Positions 22,115 through 33,447 of a DNA stretch of 64,000 bases are shown piece by piece. Where the stretch lies: assembly GCF_002018875.1 (NCBI RefSeq), contig NZ_MVOL01000003.1, forward strand, positions 186,001 through 250,000, given 5' to 3'. Position 1 is the stretch's first letter, and each line of letters begins with the position of its first letter. Source of the stretch: Pseudomonas sp. MF4836. GTDB lineage: Bacteria > Pseudomonadota > Gammaproteobacteria > Pseudomonadales > Pseudomonadaceae. Both the position numbers and the translations under genes were made by a program. Under the pieces are notes generated by a model. That model saw only the letters and a list, made by a program, of their open reading frames with translations, was not told the DNA's origin and searched no databases.

Positions 22115-22420
22115 TTAGCGACCCGTGCCTTGGAGAAGGTGGAGTTGCTTTTCCTTATGCTTTTTCAGTTGGCGGTCCAGCTTATCCGTGAGCAGGTCGA
22201 TCGCGGCATACATATCGTCATGTTCTGCATTGGCGACAACCTCCCCACCGTGGATGTGCAAGGTGGCTTCGATTTTCTGCTTCAGTTTCTCGACAGCCAT
22301 CGTTACCTGCACATTGGTAATCTTGTCAAAGTGCCGCTCCAGTCGGTCGAGTTTTTCGCCGATGTAAGCGCGCAGGGGCTCGGTCACTTCCAGTTGGTGT
22401 CCACTGATGTTGACTTGCAT
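22115..22420 (-). CDS. hpf: Ribosome hibernation promoting factor (short form)
   Basis: HPF binds 30S subunits and helps ribosomes dimerise into silent 100S particles in stationary phase. This is the short form of 101 residues: one S30AE domain and no C-terminal dimerisation domain. Family pattern MQVNISGHQLEVTEPLRAYI is at the N-terminus. ATG 22420 follows GGAGAAG and fits the family; the upstream in-frame ATG (22474) is ignored. It lies directly downstream of rpoN. Confidence 0.94.
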   Translation of the reverse strand: MQVNISGHQLEVTEPLRAYIGEKLDRLERHFDKITNVQVTMAVEKLKQKIEATLHIHGGEVVANAEHDDMYAAIDLLTDKLDRQLKKHKEKQLHLLQGTGR

Positions 22421-22499
22421 ACAGCTTCTCCTTCGTTGCCAGTGCATAAAGCGGCAGGCTGGGTTGCCTGCCACTGGAACGCTGTGGCGAGCCCGGCGG

Positions 22500-23993
22500 T
22501 TACATCAACCGCTTCCGTTCGCTGGAAGGCGCGATCCCAAGGGATTCGCGGTACTTGGCGACGGTACGACGGGCTACCTGAATGCCTTGTGCCTCCAGTA
22601 AACCAGCGATCTTGCTGTCACTCAACGGCTTTTTCTGATTTTCCGCGGCCACCAGTTTTTTGATGATCGCGCGAATCGCCGTGGACGAGCATTCACCGCC
22701 TTCGGAGGTACTTACGTGGCTGGAGAAAAAGTATTTCAGTTCATAAATACCCCGTGGGGTATGCATGAATTTTTGCGTGGTCACCCGGGAAATCGTCGAT
22801 TCGTGCATGCCCACCGCTTCGGCGATGTCGTGCAGGACCAACGGCTTCATCGCTTCGTCGCCGTACTCGAGGAAGCCGCGCTGATGCTCGACGATCTGGG
22901 TCGCGACTTTCATCAGGGTTTCGTTGCGGCTTTGCAGGCTCTTGATGAACCAGCGGGCCTCTTGCAGCTGATTGCGCATGAAAGTGTTGTCGGCGCTGCT
23001 GTCGGCACGGCGCACGAAGCCTGCGTACTGCGGGTTGACCCGCAGGCGCGGTACTGATTCCTGGTTCAGCTCGACCAGCCAGCGCTCGTTGTCCTTGCGT
23101 ACGATCACGTCAGGGACCACGTACTCGGCCTCGGCAGACTCGATCTGCGAGCCGGGACGCGGGTTCAGACTCTGTACCAGTTCGATAACCTGGCGCAGCT
23201 CGTCTTCCTTGAGCTTCATGCGGCGCATCAGTTGGCTGTAGTCGCGGCTGCCCAGCAGGTCGATGTAGTCGCTGACCAGGCGTTGTGCCTCGCTCAGCCA
23301 AGGCGTCTTGGCTGGCAGCTGGCGCAGTTGCAGCAACAGGCACTCACCCAGGGTGCGTGCGCCGATGCCGGCCGGCTCGAATTGCTGGATGCGGTGCAGG
23401 ACGGCTTCGATCTCGTCCAGCTCGATGTCCAGCTCCGGATCGAAGGCTTCGAGGATTTCCTCGAGGGTTTCGTCCAGGTAGCCCTGGTTATTGATGCAGT
23501 CGATCAGGGTTACGGCAATCAGGCGGTCGGTGTCGGACATCGGCGCCAGGTTCAGTTGCCACAGCAGGTGGCTCTGCAGGCTTTCGCCGGCCGAGGTGCG
23601 GGTGGTGAAGTCCCACTCGTCATCATCGTTGCTGGGCAGGCTGCTGGCGCTGGTCTGGTAAACGTCTTCCCAGGCGGTATCCACTGGCAATTCGTTGGGA
23701 ATGCGCTCGTTCCACTCGCCGTCCTCGAGGTTGTCCACCGTGGGGGCGGTTTCCTGGTAGGAGGGTTCCTGGATGTCGGTGTTGGGTTTTTGCTCGGCGT
23801 TGTCGGCCAGAGGGTCGGTGTTGTCGAAGTCGTCGCCTTCTTCCTGGCGTTCGAGCATCGGATTGGACTCCAAGGCCTCCTGGATTTCCTGTTGCAGGTC
23901 CAGGGTCGACAATTGGAGCAGGCGGATGGCCTGTTGCAGCTGCGGTGTCATCGTCAGCTGCTGGCCCATTCTCAGGACTAGCGATGGTTTCAT
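22500..23993 (-). CDS. rpoN: RNA polymerase sigma-54 factor
   Basis: RpoN directs RNA polymerase to -24/-12 promoters with an enhancer-binding activator, controlling nitrogen use, motility and more. The 497-residue length is normal. The N-terminal Gln/Leu-rich region I ([19 protein letters not shown]), an acidic region II (about 50-110), and the C-terminal RpoN box [10 protein letters not shown] (about 474-483) are all visible. The 182-bp gap on its upstream side (23994-24175) separates it from lptB and should hold its promoter. Confidence 0.98.
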   Translation of the reverse strand: MKPSLVLRMGQQLTMTPQLQQAIRLLQLSTLDLQQEIQEALESNPMLERQEEGDDFDNTDPLADNAEQKPNTDIQEPSYQETAPTVDNLEDGEWNERIPNELPVDTAWEDVYQTSASSLPSNDDDEWDFTTRTSAGESLQSHLLWQLNLAPMSDTDRLIAVTLIDCINNQGYLDETLEEILEAFDPELDIELDEIEAVLHRIQQFEPAGIGARTLGECLLLQLRQLPAKTPWLSEAQRLVSDYIDLLGSRDYSQLMRRMKLKEDELRQVIELVQSLNPRPGSQIESAEAEYVVPDVIVRKDNERWLVELNQESVPRLRVNPQYAGFVRRADSSADNTFMRNQLQEARWFIKSLQSRNETLMKVATQIVEHQRGFLEYGDEAMKPLVLHDIAEAVGMHESTISRVTTQKFMHTPRGIYELKYFFSSHVSTSEGGECSSTAIRAIIKKLVAAENQKKPLSDSKIAGLLEAQGIQVARRTVAKYRESLGIAPSSERKRLM

Positions 23994-24175
23994 GGCAGGG
24001 GCTTAACACCTTATTCGCCGGCGCACATGCGCCATCCACTACAGGGCGCGTGAGCGCCAAACATAAGCAAATTATATGCCTGAAACTGAAGTGTTTGCCT
24101 AGAGCGCGGTAACAATAAAATTTGTAGGGATTTATTGAAGGTGGCGCTCTGGCGACTAGCCAAACACCTCAGTGC

Positions 24176-24900
<725 letters not shown>

Positions 24901-24901
<1 letters not shown>

Positions 24902-25446
24902 TACTGGGCCTTTTGCTCGTCAGTTTTCTTTTTCGGCTGGATGACCATATCGATCCGCGGACGTGGCGCGGTGACCGAGCTGCCATTGGCGCGACCGGCG
25001 TTGGCGACCTGCTTGACGGTGTCGTAGACGATTTTCTCGCCTTCGGTGGTGTTGCCGTCGTTGATCACCTTGGCCTTGTCGATCAGTACGATGCGGTTTT
25101 GCGCAGCGTGGTACTGAATGGTCACGGCGTAGGCCTGTACCGGTTTGGGGTCGGTGGCTTTCTGCAACTGCTCGAAATACGCCAGGTTGCCCACCGAGGT
25201 CACCACGTCGATTTCACCGGACGCGGTGCGGGTGATGGTCACGGTATTGCCGGTGATCTTCATCGAGCCCTGGGTGATGATCACATCGCCCTTGTAGGTG
25301 GCGATGCCCTGGCGGTCATCGAGTTGCGCGTCATCGGCCTGAATACGGATAGGTTGTTGGCTATCGTTCGGCAGAGCCCAGGCGCTCACGCTTCCCAGTG
25401 CTGCGCCCAGACTGAGCAAAATAGGGAGGGTTTTAACGAGCCTCAT
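24901..25446 (-). CDS. lptA: LPS transport periplasmic protein LptA
   Basis: LptA forms the periplasmic bridge that carries LPS between LptC and LptD. The 181-residue precursor has a signal peptide (about residues 1-24, ending VSAWA before LPNDS), then the OstA/LptA beta-jellyroll core starting [21 protein letters not shown]. The tail is basic ([11 protein letters not shown]). It overlaps lptC by 14 bp and lptB by one base, so the three Lpt genes are translationally linked. Confidence 0.95.
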
Positions 25447-26005
25447 ACTGTCCTCTTACGTTCGATAGCAGGTTCATCCTGCCGTCTTTCAAATACGCTT
25501 TCATTCCCTTGGCCGTAGTCACGCCCCCGGCGCCGTCGATTCTAACGGCTTGCTCGGTCTGCGCATATTGCTTCTGCGGGAATACTGTCATGCGGGTAGT
25601 GGTAATCAGTACCGTGCGATTTTTCTCATCGGTGCGTGCGACCCGTACCGAATCGATCAGCTCGACTTCAGTGCCGTCCGGGTTGACCTCGCCGCGTTCG
25701 CTCTGGACATGCCAGGGAAAGGTGGTGCCGCGGTACATCTGCAGGTCCGGCTTGGTCAGCAGGGTAACTTCGGTGGCCTTCAGGTGCTCGACCTTGTCGG
25801 ACGTCATCTCGTACTGCATTTTGCCGTCGGGCAGGTACTGCACGCTGCGGGCGTTGACCGCGTAATAGTCGATGGCGCTCTCGTCGACCTGTGCCACTGG
25901 CTTGTCGAGGAAGCGTTCCGGACTGATATTCCAGTAGCCGACGGCCGCGAACAACGCGGCAAGGACCCCGAACAGCAGAATGTTGCGAATCTTTTTGCTC
26001 AGCAT
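25433..26005 (-). CDS. lptC: LPS export protein LptC
   Basis: LptC is a bitopic inner-membrane protein that receives LPS from LptFG and hands it to LptA. The 190 residues start with an N-terminal membrane helix (about 6-24, IRNILLFGVLAALFAAVGY), followed by a periplasmic beta-jellyroll domain; length and layout fit the family. It lies 8 bp after kdsC and overlaps lptA. Confidence 0.95.
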   Translation of the reverse strand: MLSKKIRNILLFGVLAALFAAVGYWNISPERFLDKPVAQVDESAIDYYAVNARSVQYLPDGKMQYEMTSDKVEHLKATEVTLLTKPDLQMYRGTTFPWHVQSERGEVNPDGTEVELIDSVRVARTDEKNRTVLITTTRMTVFPQKQYAQTEQAVRIDGAGGVTTAKGMKAYLKDGRMNLLSNVRGQYEAR

Positions 26006-26013
26006 AAAAGGCT

Positions 26014-26538
26014 CTATAAGTAGGCGGCGTTGGCCGCTTCAAGGCTGCCTTGGGCGCGCAGGATCAGCTCGCAGAATTCGCGCGCGGCACCTTCGCCGCC
26101 ACGGGCCTGGGTGATGCCGTGGGCGTGTTCGCGGACGAAACTTGCAGCATTGGCCACGGCCATGCCCAGGCCGACGCGGCGGATTACCGGCAAGTCCGGC
26201 AGATCGTCACCGAGGTAGGCGACCTGGTCATAGCTTAGGCCGAGTTGGCCAAGTAGCTCGTCGAGTACCACCAGCTTGTCTTCGCGGCCTTGGTACAGAT
26301 GGGGAATTCCCAGGTTCTTGGCCCGGCGCTCGACCACCGGAGTCTTGCGTCCGCTGATGATTGCGGTCTGCACGCCAGCGGCCATCAGCATCTTGATGCC
26401 CTGGCCGTCGAGGGTGTTGAAGGTCTTGAACTCGCTGCCGTCTTCGAGGAAGTACAGGCGACCGTCGGTCAGTACGCCGTCGACGTCAAAAATCGCCAGC
26501 TTGATGTTTTTGCCACGTTGCAGCAGGTCGGCACTCAT
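26014..26538 (-). CDS. kdsC: 3-deoxy-D-manno-octulosonate 8-phosphate phosphatase KdsC
   Basis: KdsC removes phosphate from Kdo-8-phosphate in Kdo synthesis for LPS. It is a tetrameric HAD-family enzyme without a cap domain. At 174 residues it fits. Motif I is FDVDGVLTDGRL, motif II TAIISGRKTP, and motif III/IV AYLGDDLPDLPV. ATG 26538 overlaps the kdsD TGA by one base and gives MSADLLQRGKNIKL; a GTG one codon upstream is the alternative. Confidence 0.96.
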   Translation of the reverse strand: MSADLLQRGKNIKLAIFDVDGVLTDGRLYFLEDGSEFKTFNTLDGQGIKMLMAAGVQTAIISGRKTPVVERRAKNLGIPHLYQGREDKLVVLDELLGQLGLSYDQVAYLGDDLPDLPVIRRVGLGMAVANAASFVREHAHGITQARGGEGAAREFCELILRAQGSLEAANAAYL

Positions 26539-27512
26539 CACATTACTCCGGCACGCAGCAGGTCGGACAGGTTGAAGGCGCCGATAGGTCGGTCCTCCTT
26601 GTCCACCACTACCAGTGCGTTGATTCGATGGTCTTCCATGATTTTCAGCGCTTCGGCTGCCAGCATATCGGCACGAGCGGTCTTGCCATGAAGGGTCATG
26701 ACTTCATCGATGGTCGCATGGTGGATATCAATGGTGCGATCCAGGGTGCGGCGCAGGTCACCGTCCGTGAAGATCCCGGCCAGGCGCCCGTCGGCCTCGA
26801 TGATCGCGGTCATGCCCAGGCCCTTGCGGGTCATTTCCATGAGCGCGTCCTTGAGCAGGGTGCCGCGTTGCACCAGGGGCAGTTCGCTGCCGGCGTGCAT
26901 CACGTTCTCGACTTTCAGCAGCAGGCGACGACCCAGGGCGCCGCCCGGATGGGAAAACGCGAAGTCTTCGGCGGTAAAGCCGCGGGCTTCCAGCAGTGCC
27001 ACGGCCAGGGCGTCGCCCATGACCAGGGCGGCAGTGGTGGAAGAGGTCGGCGCCAGGTTCAGCGGGCAGGCTTCGTGTTCAACGTGGACGTTGAGATTGA
27101 CCTCGGCGGCCTTGGCCAGCGGTGAGTCCGGGTTGCCGGTGAGGCTGATGAGCTGGATGCCCAGGCGCTTGATCAGCGGCAACAGGGTCACGATTTCATT
27201 GGTCGAGCCCGAATTGGACAGGGCCAGGATTACGTCGTCCCGGGTAATCATGCCCATGTCGCCATGGCTGGCTTCGGCCGGGTGGACAAAAAACGCCGTG
27301 GTGCCGGTGCTGGCCAGGGTCGCGGCGATCTTGTTGCCGATATGCCCGGATTTGCCCATGCCGACCACGACTACGCGGCCTTTGCTGGCCAGAATCATCT
27401 CGCAAGCGCGTACGAAATCAGCGTCGATAAGGGGCAGCAGGGCTTCTACTGCTTCAACTTCGAGGCGGATGGTGCGTTGTGCCGATTGAATCAGGTCGCT
27501 GGATTGGCTCAT
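26538..27512 (-). CDS. kdsD: Arabinose 5-phosphate isomerase KdsD
   Basis: KdsD converts ribulose 5-phosphate to arabinose 5-phosphate, the first step to Kdo. The 324-residue protein has an N-terminal SIS sugar-isomerase domain (GMGKSGHIGNKIAATLASTG, then LALSNSGSTNEI) and two C-terminal CBS domains, which is the family layout. ATG 27512 gives MSQSSDLIQSAQRTIRLE; the longer in-frame ATG at 27575 adds a hydrophobic stretch that is not expected. It is divergent from mlaF across 267 bp. Confidence 0.96.
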   Translation of the reverse strand: MSQSSDLIQSAQRTIRLEVEAVEALLPLIDADFVRACEMILASKGRVVVVGMGKSGHIGNKIAATLASTGTTAFFVHPAEASHGDMGMITRDDVILALSNSGSTNEIVTLLPLIKRLGIQLISLTGNPDSPLAKAAEVNLNVHVEHEACPLNLAPTSSTTAALVMGDALAVALLEARGFTAEDFAFSHPGGALGRRLLLKVENVMHAGSELPLVQRGTLLKDALMEMTRKGLGMTAIIEADGRLAGIFTDGDLRRTLDRTIDIHHATIDEVMTLHGKTARADMLAAEALKIMEDHRINALVVVDKEDRPIGAFNLSDLLRAGVM

Positions 27513-27779
27513 GTCAGAAATCGTATAGCCTGATGAAAAGGCGGCGATTATAGCGGTAATGATCAATTCCCTCACGCAAGTTCGTCAGCCTTTCTTGGGG
27601 GTAACTAAGGAAAGGCCTGGTTTTTTGCCTGTCGTGTGGCTGAATAGCCGAGGCTTCGGCCTTGGGGGCTCCGTATCAGCAATGATATAGTTCGCCGCCA
27701 GTTCGGCCTGCCCCGGGTGAATCAACTCCCGGCAGGGAGCCTAGCGCCCGAGTGATAGGCTGCATCGCAAGGAGTTTAG

Positions 27780-28589
27780 ATGAGTGCCGATAACGCCTAC
27801 GCGGTCGAGCTGAAGGGGCTGTCCTTCAAGCGCGGTACGCGCAGCATCTTCAATAACGTGGATATTCGTATTCCGCGGGGCAAGGTCACCGGGATCATGG
27901 GGCCTTCCGGTTGCGGAAAGACCACCCTGCTGCGCCTGATGGGCGCGCAATTACGCCCCAGCGCCGGTGAAGTGTGGGTCAACGGCCAGAATCTGCCGGA
28001 GCTCTCACGCAGCGACCTGTTCGACGCACGCAAGCAAATGGGCGTGCTGTTCCAGAGTGGCGCGCTTTTTACCGATCTGGACGTGTTCGAGAACGTTGCA
28101 TTCCCGCTGCGGGTCCATACCCAGCTGCCGGATGAAATGATCCGCGACATCGTCCTGCTCAAGCTGCAGGCGGTCGGGCTGCGTGGCGCCATCGAATTGA
28201 TGCCCGATGAGCTGTCCGGCGGCATGAAGCGTCGCGTGGCATTGGCCCGGGCGATCGCCCTGGACCCGCAGATCCTCATGTATGACGAGCCGTTCGTGGG
28301 CCAGGACCCGATTGCCATGGGGGTTCTGGTGCGCCTGATTCGCCTGCTCAACGACGCGCTGGGCATTACCAGCATCGTTGTGTCACACGATCTTGCAGAA
28401 ACCGCGAGCATTGCCGATTACATCTATGTGGTCGGCGATGGCCAGGTATTGGGGCAGGGCACGCCCGATGAGCTGATGGGGTCCGATAATCCGCGCATCC
28501 GCCAGTTTATGAAAGGCGACCCCGACGGTCCGGTACCCTTTCACTTTCCAGCGCCGGACTACCGCGCAGATCTTCTGGGGAAGCGCTGA
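27780..28589 (+). CDS. mlaF: Phospholipid ABC transporter ATPase MlaF
   Basis: MlaF is the ATPase of the MlaFEDB complex that moves phospholipids between the inner membrane and MlaC, keeping outer-membrane lipid asymmetry. The 269-residue length is normal. Walker [10 protein letters not shown] is near residues 41-49, the signature [15 protein letters not shown] near 143-157, and Walker [14 protein letters not shown] follows. A strong AAGGAG precedes the ATG. It heads mlaFEDCB. Confidence 0.97.
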   Translation: MSADNAYAVELKGLSFKRGTRSIFNNVDIRIPRGKVTGIMGPSGCGKTTLLRLMGAQLRPSAGEVWVNGQNLPELSRSDLFDARKQMGVLFQSGALFTDLDVFENVAFPLRVHTQLPDEMIRDIVLLKLQAVGLRGAIELMPDELSGGMKRRVALARAIALDPQILMYDEPFVGQDPIAMGVLVRLIRLLNDALGITSIVVSHDLAETASIADYIYVVGDGQVLGQGTPDELMGSDNPRIRQFMKGDPDGPVPFHFPAPDYRADLLGKR

Positions 28590-29386
28590 TGCGCAAGATA
28601 TCTTTAGTGGAGAGGGTTCGCCTCTTCGGTCGTTCGGGCATCGATGTGGTTTCGGTGCTAGGGCGTTCCACGCTGTTTCTGTTTCACGCCTTGCTGGGGC
28701 GCGGCGGCATCGGCGGCAGTTTTGGCCTGTTGATCAAGCAACTGCATGCCGTGGGCGTGATGTCGCTGGTGATCATTGTGGTCTCCGGGGTATTCATCGG
28801 CATGGTGTTGGCGCTGCAAGGCTTCAATATCCTGTCCAGCTACGGGTCGGAGCAGGCAGTAGGGCAGATGGTCGCCCTGACGCTGTTGCGCGAACTGGGG
28901 CCGGTGGTGACTGCGCTGCTGTTCGCCGGGCGTGCCGGATCGGCGCTGACGGCGGAAATCGGCAACATGAAATCTACTGAGCAGCTGTCCAGCCTGGAAA
29001 TGATTGGCGTGGACCCGCTCAAATACATCGTCGCCCCGCGTTTGTGGGCCGGCTTCATTTCCCTGCCGTTGCTGGCGATCATTTTCAGCGTGGTCGGGAT
29101 CTGGGGTGGTTCGTGGGTGGCCGTCGATTGGTTGGGAGTCTATGAGGGTTCCTACTGGTCGAACATGCAAAATAGCGTGACGTTCAGCGGTGACGTGCTC
29201 AATGGTGTTATTAAAAGCATTGTCTTTGCGTTCGTCGTGACATGGATCGCCGTATTCCAAGGTTATGACTGTGAGCCCACTTCAGAAGGGATCAGTCGTG
29301 CCACTACCAAGACCGTGGTGTATGCCTCATTGGCTGTACTCGGCCTGGACTTTATTCTGACCGCCTTGATGTTTGGAGATTTCTGA
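28589..29386 (+). CDS. mlaE: Phospholipid ABC transporter permease MlaE
   Basis: MlaE is the inner-membrane permease of the Mla phospholipid system. The 265 residues form about five membrane segments. The conserved [26 protein letters not shown] coupling region lies around residues 125-148. Its start overlaps the mlaF stop (TGATG) and its stop overlaps mlaD in the same way. Confidence 0.96.
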   Translation: MRKISLVERVRLFGRSGIDVVSVLGRSTLFLFHALLGRGGIGGSFGLLIKQLHAVGVMSLVIIVVSGVFIGMVLALQGFNILSSYGSEQAVGQMVALTLLRELGPVVTALLFAGRAGSALTAEIGNMKSTEQLSSLEMIGVDPLKYIVAPRLWAGFISLPLLAIIFSVVGIWGGSWVAVDWLGVYEGSYWSNMQNSVTFSGDVLNGVIKSIVFAFVVTWIAVFQGYDCEPTSEGISRATTKTVVYASLAVLGLDFILTALMFGDF

Positions 29387-29853
29387 TGCAAAACCGCACC
29401 CTGGAAATCGGTGTCGGCCTTTTCTTGCTGGCTGGCATCCTGGCTTTGCTGTTGCTGGCGCTGCGGGTCAGTGGCCTGTCCCCGAGCGCAGCCACCGATA
29501 CTTATAAACTTTATGCCTATTTCGACAATATCGCCGGTTTGACTGTCAGAGCCAAAGTGACCATGGCCGGTGTGACCATCGGCAAGGTCACGGCTATCGA
29601 TCTGGATCGCGACAGTTTCACCGGTCGTGTGACGCTGCAAGTGGAAAAGCGCGTAGATAACCTGCCGACTGACTCCACTGCATCTATTCTCACGGCTGGC
29701 CTGTTGGGTGAGAAATACATCGGTATCAGCGTCGGTGGGGAAGAAGCCTTGCTCAAGGATGGCGGGACCATCCATGACACCCAGTCGTCGCTGGTACTTG
29801 AGGACCTGATCGGTAAATTCCTGCTCAATACCGTTAGCAAAGACGCCAAATGA
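29386..29853 (+). CDS. mlaD: Phospholipid transport MCE-domain protein MlaD
   Basis: MlaD is a membrane-anchored MCE-domain protein that forms a hexameric ring conducting phospholipid between MlaE and MlaC. The 155 residues comprise one N-terminal membrane helix (about 5-25) and a single MCE domain (about 38-117, with GLTVRAKVTMAGVTIGKV), plus a helical tail. The start overlaps mlaE by one base. Confidence 0.96.
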   Translation: MQNRTLEIGVGLFLLAGILALLLLALRVSGLSPSAATDTYKLYAYFDNIAGLTVRAKVTMAGVTIGKVTAIDLDRDSFTGRVTLQVEKRVDNLPTDSTASILTAGLLGEKYIGISVGGEEALLKDGGTIHDTQSSLVLEDLIGKFLLNTVSKDAK

Positions 29854-29864
29854 GGAGTTTTTCC

Positions 29865-30518
29865 ATGATCTCTACCTTGCGACGTGGCCTGTTGGTATTA
29901 CTCGCGGCACTGCCGTTGATGGCTAACGCCGTGGCTGCGCCTTCCGCGCACGAACTGGTTCAGGACACCACTACCCGGTTGCTCGCCGATCTGGCGGCCA
30001 ACAAAGAGAAGTACAAGCAGAGCCCAAGCGAGTTCTACCAGGCGCTCAACGGCATCGTTGGCCCGGTGGTGGATGCCGATGGCATTTCGCGCAGCATCAT
30101 GACCGTGAAGTACTCGCGCAAGGCCACCCCGGAGCAGATGGCGCGCTTCCAGGAAAACTTCAAGCGCAGCCTGATGCAGTTCTATGGCAATGCGTTGCTC
30201 GAGTATAACAACCAGGGCATCACCGTATCTCCGGCCAAGGATGAAAGCGGTACCCGCACCAGCGTCGACATGCAGGTCAAGGGCAACAACGGCTCGATCT
30301 ACCCTGTGTCCTACACCCTTGAGAAAATCAACGGTGAGTGGAAAGTGCGTAACGTGATCATCAACGGCATCAATATCGGCAAGCTATTCCGTGATCAGTT
30401 CGCTGATGCCATGCAGCGCAATGGCAACGACCTGGACAAAACCATCAACGGTTGGGCCGGTGAAGTGGCCAAGGCCAAGGAAGTGACCGAAGACGCCGCG
30501 CAGAAGGCCGCGCAATGA
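29865..30518 (+). CDS. mlaC: Periplasmic phospholipid-binding protein MlaC
   Basis: MlaC shuttles phospholipids across the periplasm between the outer-membrane MlaA complex and MlaFEDB. The 217-residue precursor has a signal peptide (about 1-24, ANAVAAPS cleavage area) and an NTF2-like lipid pocket domain. ATG 29865 is preferred over 29850 because AGGAG lies seven bases before it and it gives the better signal peptide MISTLRRGLLVLLAALPL. Its end overlaps mlaB by 4 bp. Confidence 0.95.
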   Translation: MISTLRRGLLVLLAALPLMANAVAAPSAHELVQDTTTRLLADLAANKEKYKQSPSEFYQALNGIVGPVVDADGISRSIMTVKYSRKATPEQMARFQENFKRSLMQFYGNALLEYNNQGITVSPAKDESGTRTSVDMQVKGNNGSIYPVSYTLEKINGEWKVRNVIINGINIGKLFRDQFADAMQRNGNDLDKTINGWAGEVAKAKEVTEDAAQKAAQ

Positions 30519-30820
30519 GCGAGTCGGCCGTCCGCCAGGGGAATGCTGGCGAATTGCTGCTTAGCGGAGTGCTGGATTACCGCAGCGGCCCGGGCCTGCG
30601 CAAGCAGGGTCAGTCGCTGATCAAGGCCAGCCAGGACGCCACATTGGTGCTCGATTGCTCGGCGGTGACCAAGTCCAGCAGCGTCGGTCTGGCGCTGCTG
30701 CTGGCGTTCATGCGTGATGGGCTGGCGGCTGGCAAGGCCGTCAGCGTTCGTGGATTGCCCGAAGACATGCGTGAAATTGCCCAGGTCTCCGGCCTCACCG
30801 AAATCCTGACCCATCCGTAA
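30515..30820 (+). CDS. mlaB: STAS-domain protein MlaB
   Basis: MlaB is a small cytoplasmic STAS-domain protein that binds MlaF and is needed for activity of the Mla transporter. The 101-residue length is right. The STAS pattern LVLDCSAVTKSSSVGLALLLAF is visible at about 42-63. It overlaps mlaC by 4 bp (ATGA) and closes the operon before a terminator. Confidence 0.93.
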   Translation: MSESAVRQGNAGELLLSGVLDYRSGPGLRKQGQSLIKASQDATLVLDCSAVTKSSSVGLALLLAFMRDGLAAGKAVSVRGLPEDMREIAQVSGLTEILTHP

Positions 30821-30836
30821 TAACCCACCTTTATAG

Positions 30837-30891
30837 AAGCCCCCCGTCAGAGTCCTGCTATGCGGGGTTCGCAGGCGCGGGGCTTTTTTGT
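30837..30891 (+). terminator. Intrinsic terminator after mlaB
   Basis: AGCCCCCC near 30838 pairs with GGGGCT near 30879-30885 and a T6 run follows, just before ibaG. The loop is long (over 30 bases) and includes inner GC pairing. It would partly insulate ibaG-murA from the mla operon. Confidence 0.7.
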
Positions 30892-30935
30892 ATGATGTGC
30901 GACCCGCGCGCACAGGGCGCCGATTGAGGTTGAGC

Positions 30936-32475
<1,540 letters not shown>

Positions 32476-32488
32476 TTTCTGCTGCAAT

Positions 32489-32580
32489 TGTGGCGAGGGA
32501 GCTTGCTCCCGTTGGACTGCGCAGCAGTCCCGCTGTTGGGGCCGCTTTGCGACCCAGCGGGAGCAAGCTCCCTCGCCACA
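32489..32580. repeat. REP doublet (REPIN-like inverted repeat)
   Basis: Two copies of a 22-bp REP core of the type GTGGCGAGGGAGCTTGCTCC stand as a perfect inverted pair, at 32489-32510 and 32559-32580, with a 48-bp spacer that itself contains shorter pairing (GGACTGC / GCAGTCC). It fills most of the 211-bp murA-hisG gap. This REP class is scattered in hundreds of intergenic sites in P. fluorescens-group genomes and is moved by RAYT transposases. No RAYT gene is in this window. Confidence 0.93.
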
Positions 32581-32686
32581 GTTTGCTGTTAACTGATTTG
32601 CTTCATCGAGGCTGTAATGGCCTTGATGCGTGTCCGGCGCCGTTTGCGACCGGGCATCAGTAGCCTGATAAGGACTGACGTTTCCC

Positions 32687-33322
32687 ATGTTGACCATCGC
32701 ACTGTCCAAGGGCCGCATTCTGGACGACACCCTGCCGCTTCTGGCTGAAGCGGGTATCGTGCCGACCGAGAATCCGGACAAGAGCCGCAAGCTGATCATC
32801 CCCACGACCCAGGCCGATGTGCGTCTGCTGATCGTGCGTGCCACCGACGTGCCGACTTACGTTGAGCATGGTGCCGCAGACCTGGGCGTGGCCGGTAAAG
32901 ATGTGTTGATGGAATACGGCGGCCAGGGCCTGTATGAGCCCCTGGACCTGCGTATCGCCCTGTGCAAGCTGATGACCGCGGGCCGGGTCGGCGATGTCGA
33001 GCCCAAGGGCCGGCTGCGGGTGGCGACCAAGTTCGTCAACGTTGCCAAGCGTTACTACGCCGAGCAGGGCCGCCAGGTCGACATCATCAAGCTCTACGGC
33101 TCCATGGAGCTGGCGCCGCTGATTGGCTTGGCCGACAAGATCATCGACGTGGTCGACACCGGCAACACCTTGCGCGCCAATGGCCTGGAACCCCAGGATT
33201 TCATTGCCGACATCAGCTCCCGGCTGATCGTCAACAAGGCATCGATGAAAATGCAACACGCCCGTATCCAGGCGTTGATCGACACCCTGCGCAAAGCAGT
33301 GGAGTCGCGACACCGCGGCTGA
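32687..33322 (+). CDS. hisG: ATP phosphoribosyltransferase, short form
   Basis: HisG catalyses the first step of histidine synthesis, joining ATP and PRPP. The 211-residue length marks the short form, which lacks the C-terminal histidine-sensing domain and needs HisZ (not in this window) for activity and feedback control. The family motif [20 protein letters not shown] and the PRPP-binding [12 protein letters not shown] are visible. It is first of hisG-hisD-hisC, but a terminator-like hairpin separates it from hisD. Confidence 0.97.
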   Translation: MLTIALSKGRILDDTLPLLAEAGIVPTENPDKSRKLIIPTTQADVRLLIVRATDVPTYVEHGAADLGVAGKDVLMEYGGQGLYEPLDLRIALCKLMTAGRVGDVEPKGRLRVATKFVNVAKRYYAEQGRQVDIIKLYGSMELAPLIGLADKIIDVVDTGNTLRANGLEPQDFIADISSRLIVNKASMKMQHARIQALIDTLRKAVESRHRG

Positions 33323-33375
33323 TTTACCCGCGCAACCTTGAGTTGCGCCCGTCTATCCGCCTCATAGCCAGAATT

Positions 33376-33424
33376 CTCAGGTGCCCAAGCGGATCGAATG
33401 GTAGCTTCGGGCGCCTGAGTTTTT
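33376..33424 (+). terminator. Strong terminator hairpin between hisG and hisD
   Basis: CTCAGGTGCCCAAGC (33376-33390) pairs with GCTTCGGGCGCCTGAG (33404-33419), giving about 14 pairs with one G-U wobble and one bulge, followed by TTTTT. It ends 23 bp before the hisD ATG, so it would stop or attenuate hisG readthrough. Confidence 0.85.
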
Positions 33425-33447
33425 GCCATTCCTATGAGGCTCTCGCT

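Noticed and set aside
32962..33447. Possible 5' extension of hisD overlapping hisG
   Set aside because: The frame is open by chance. The extension has no HisD homology, crosses a strong terminator hairpin, and ATG 33448 has the family N-terminus.
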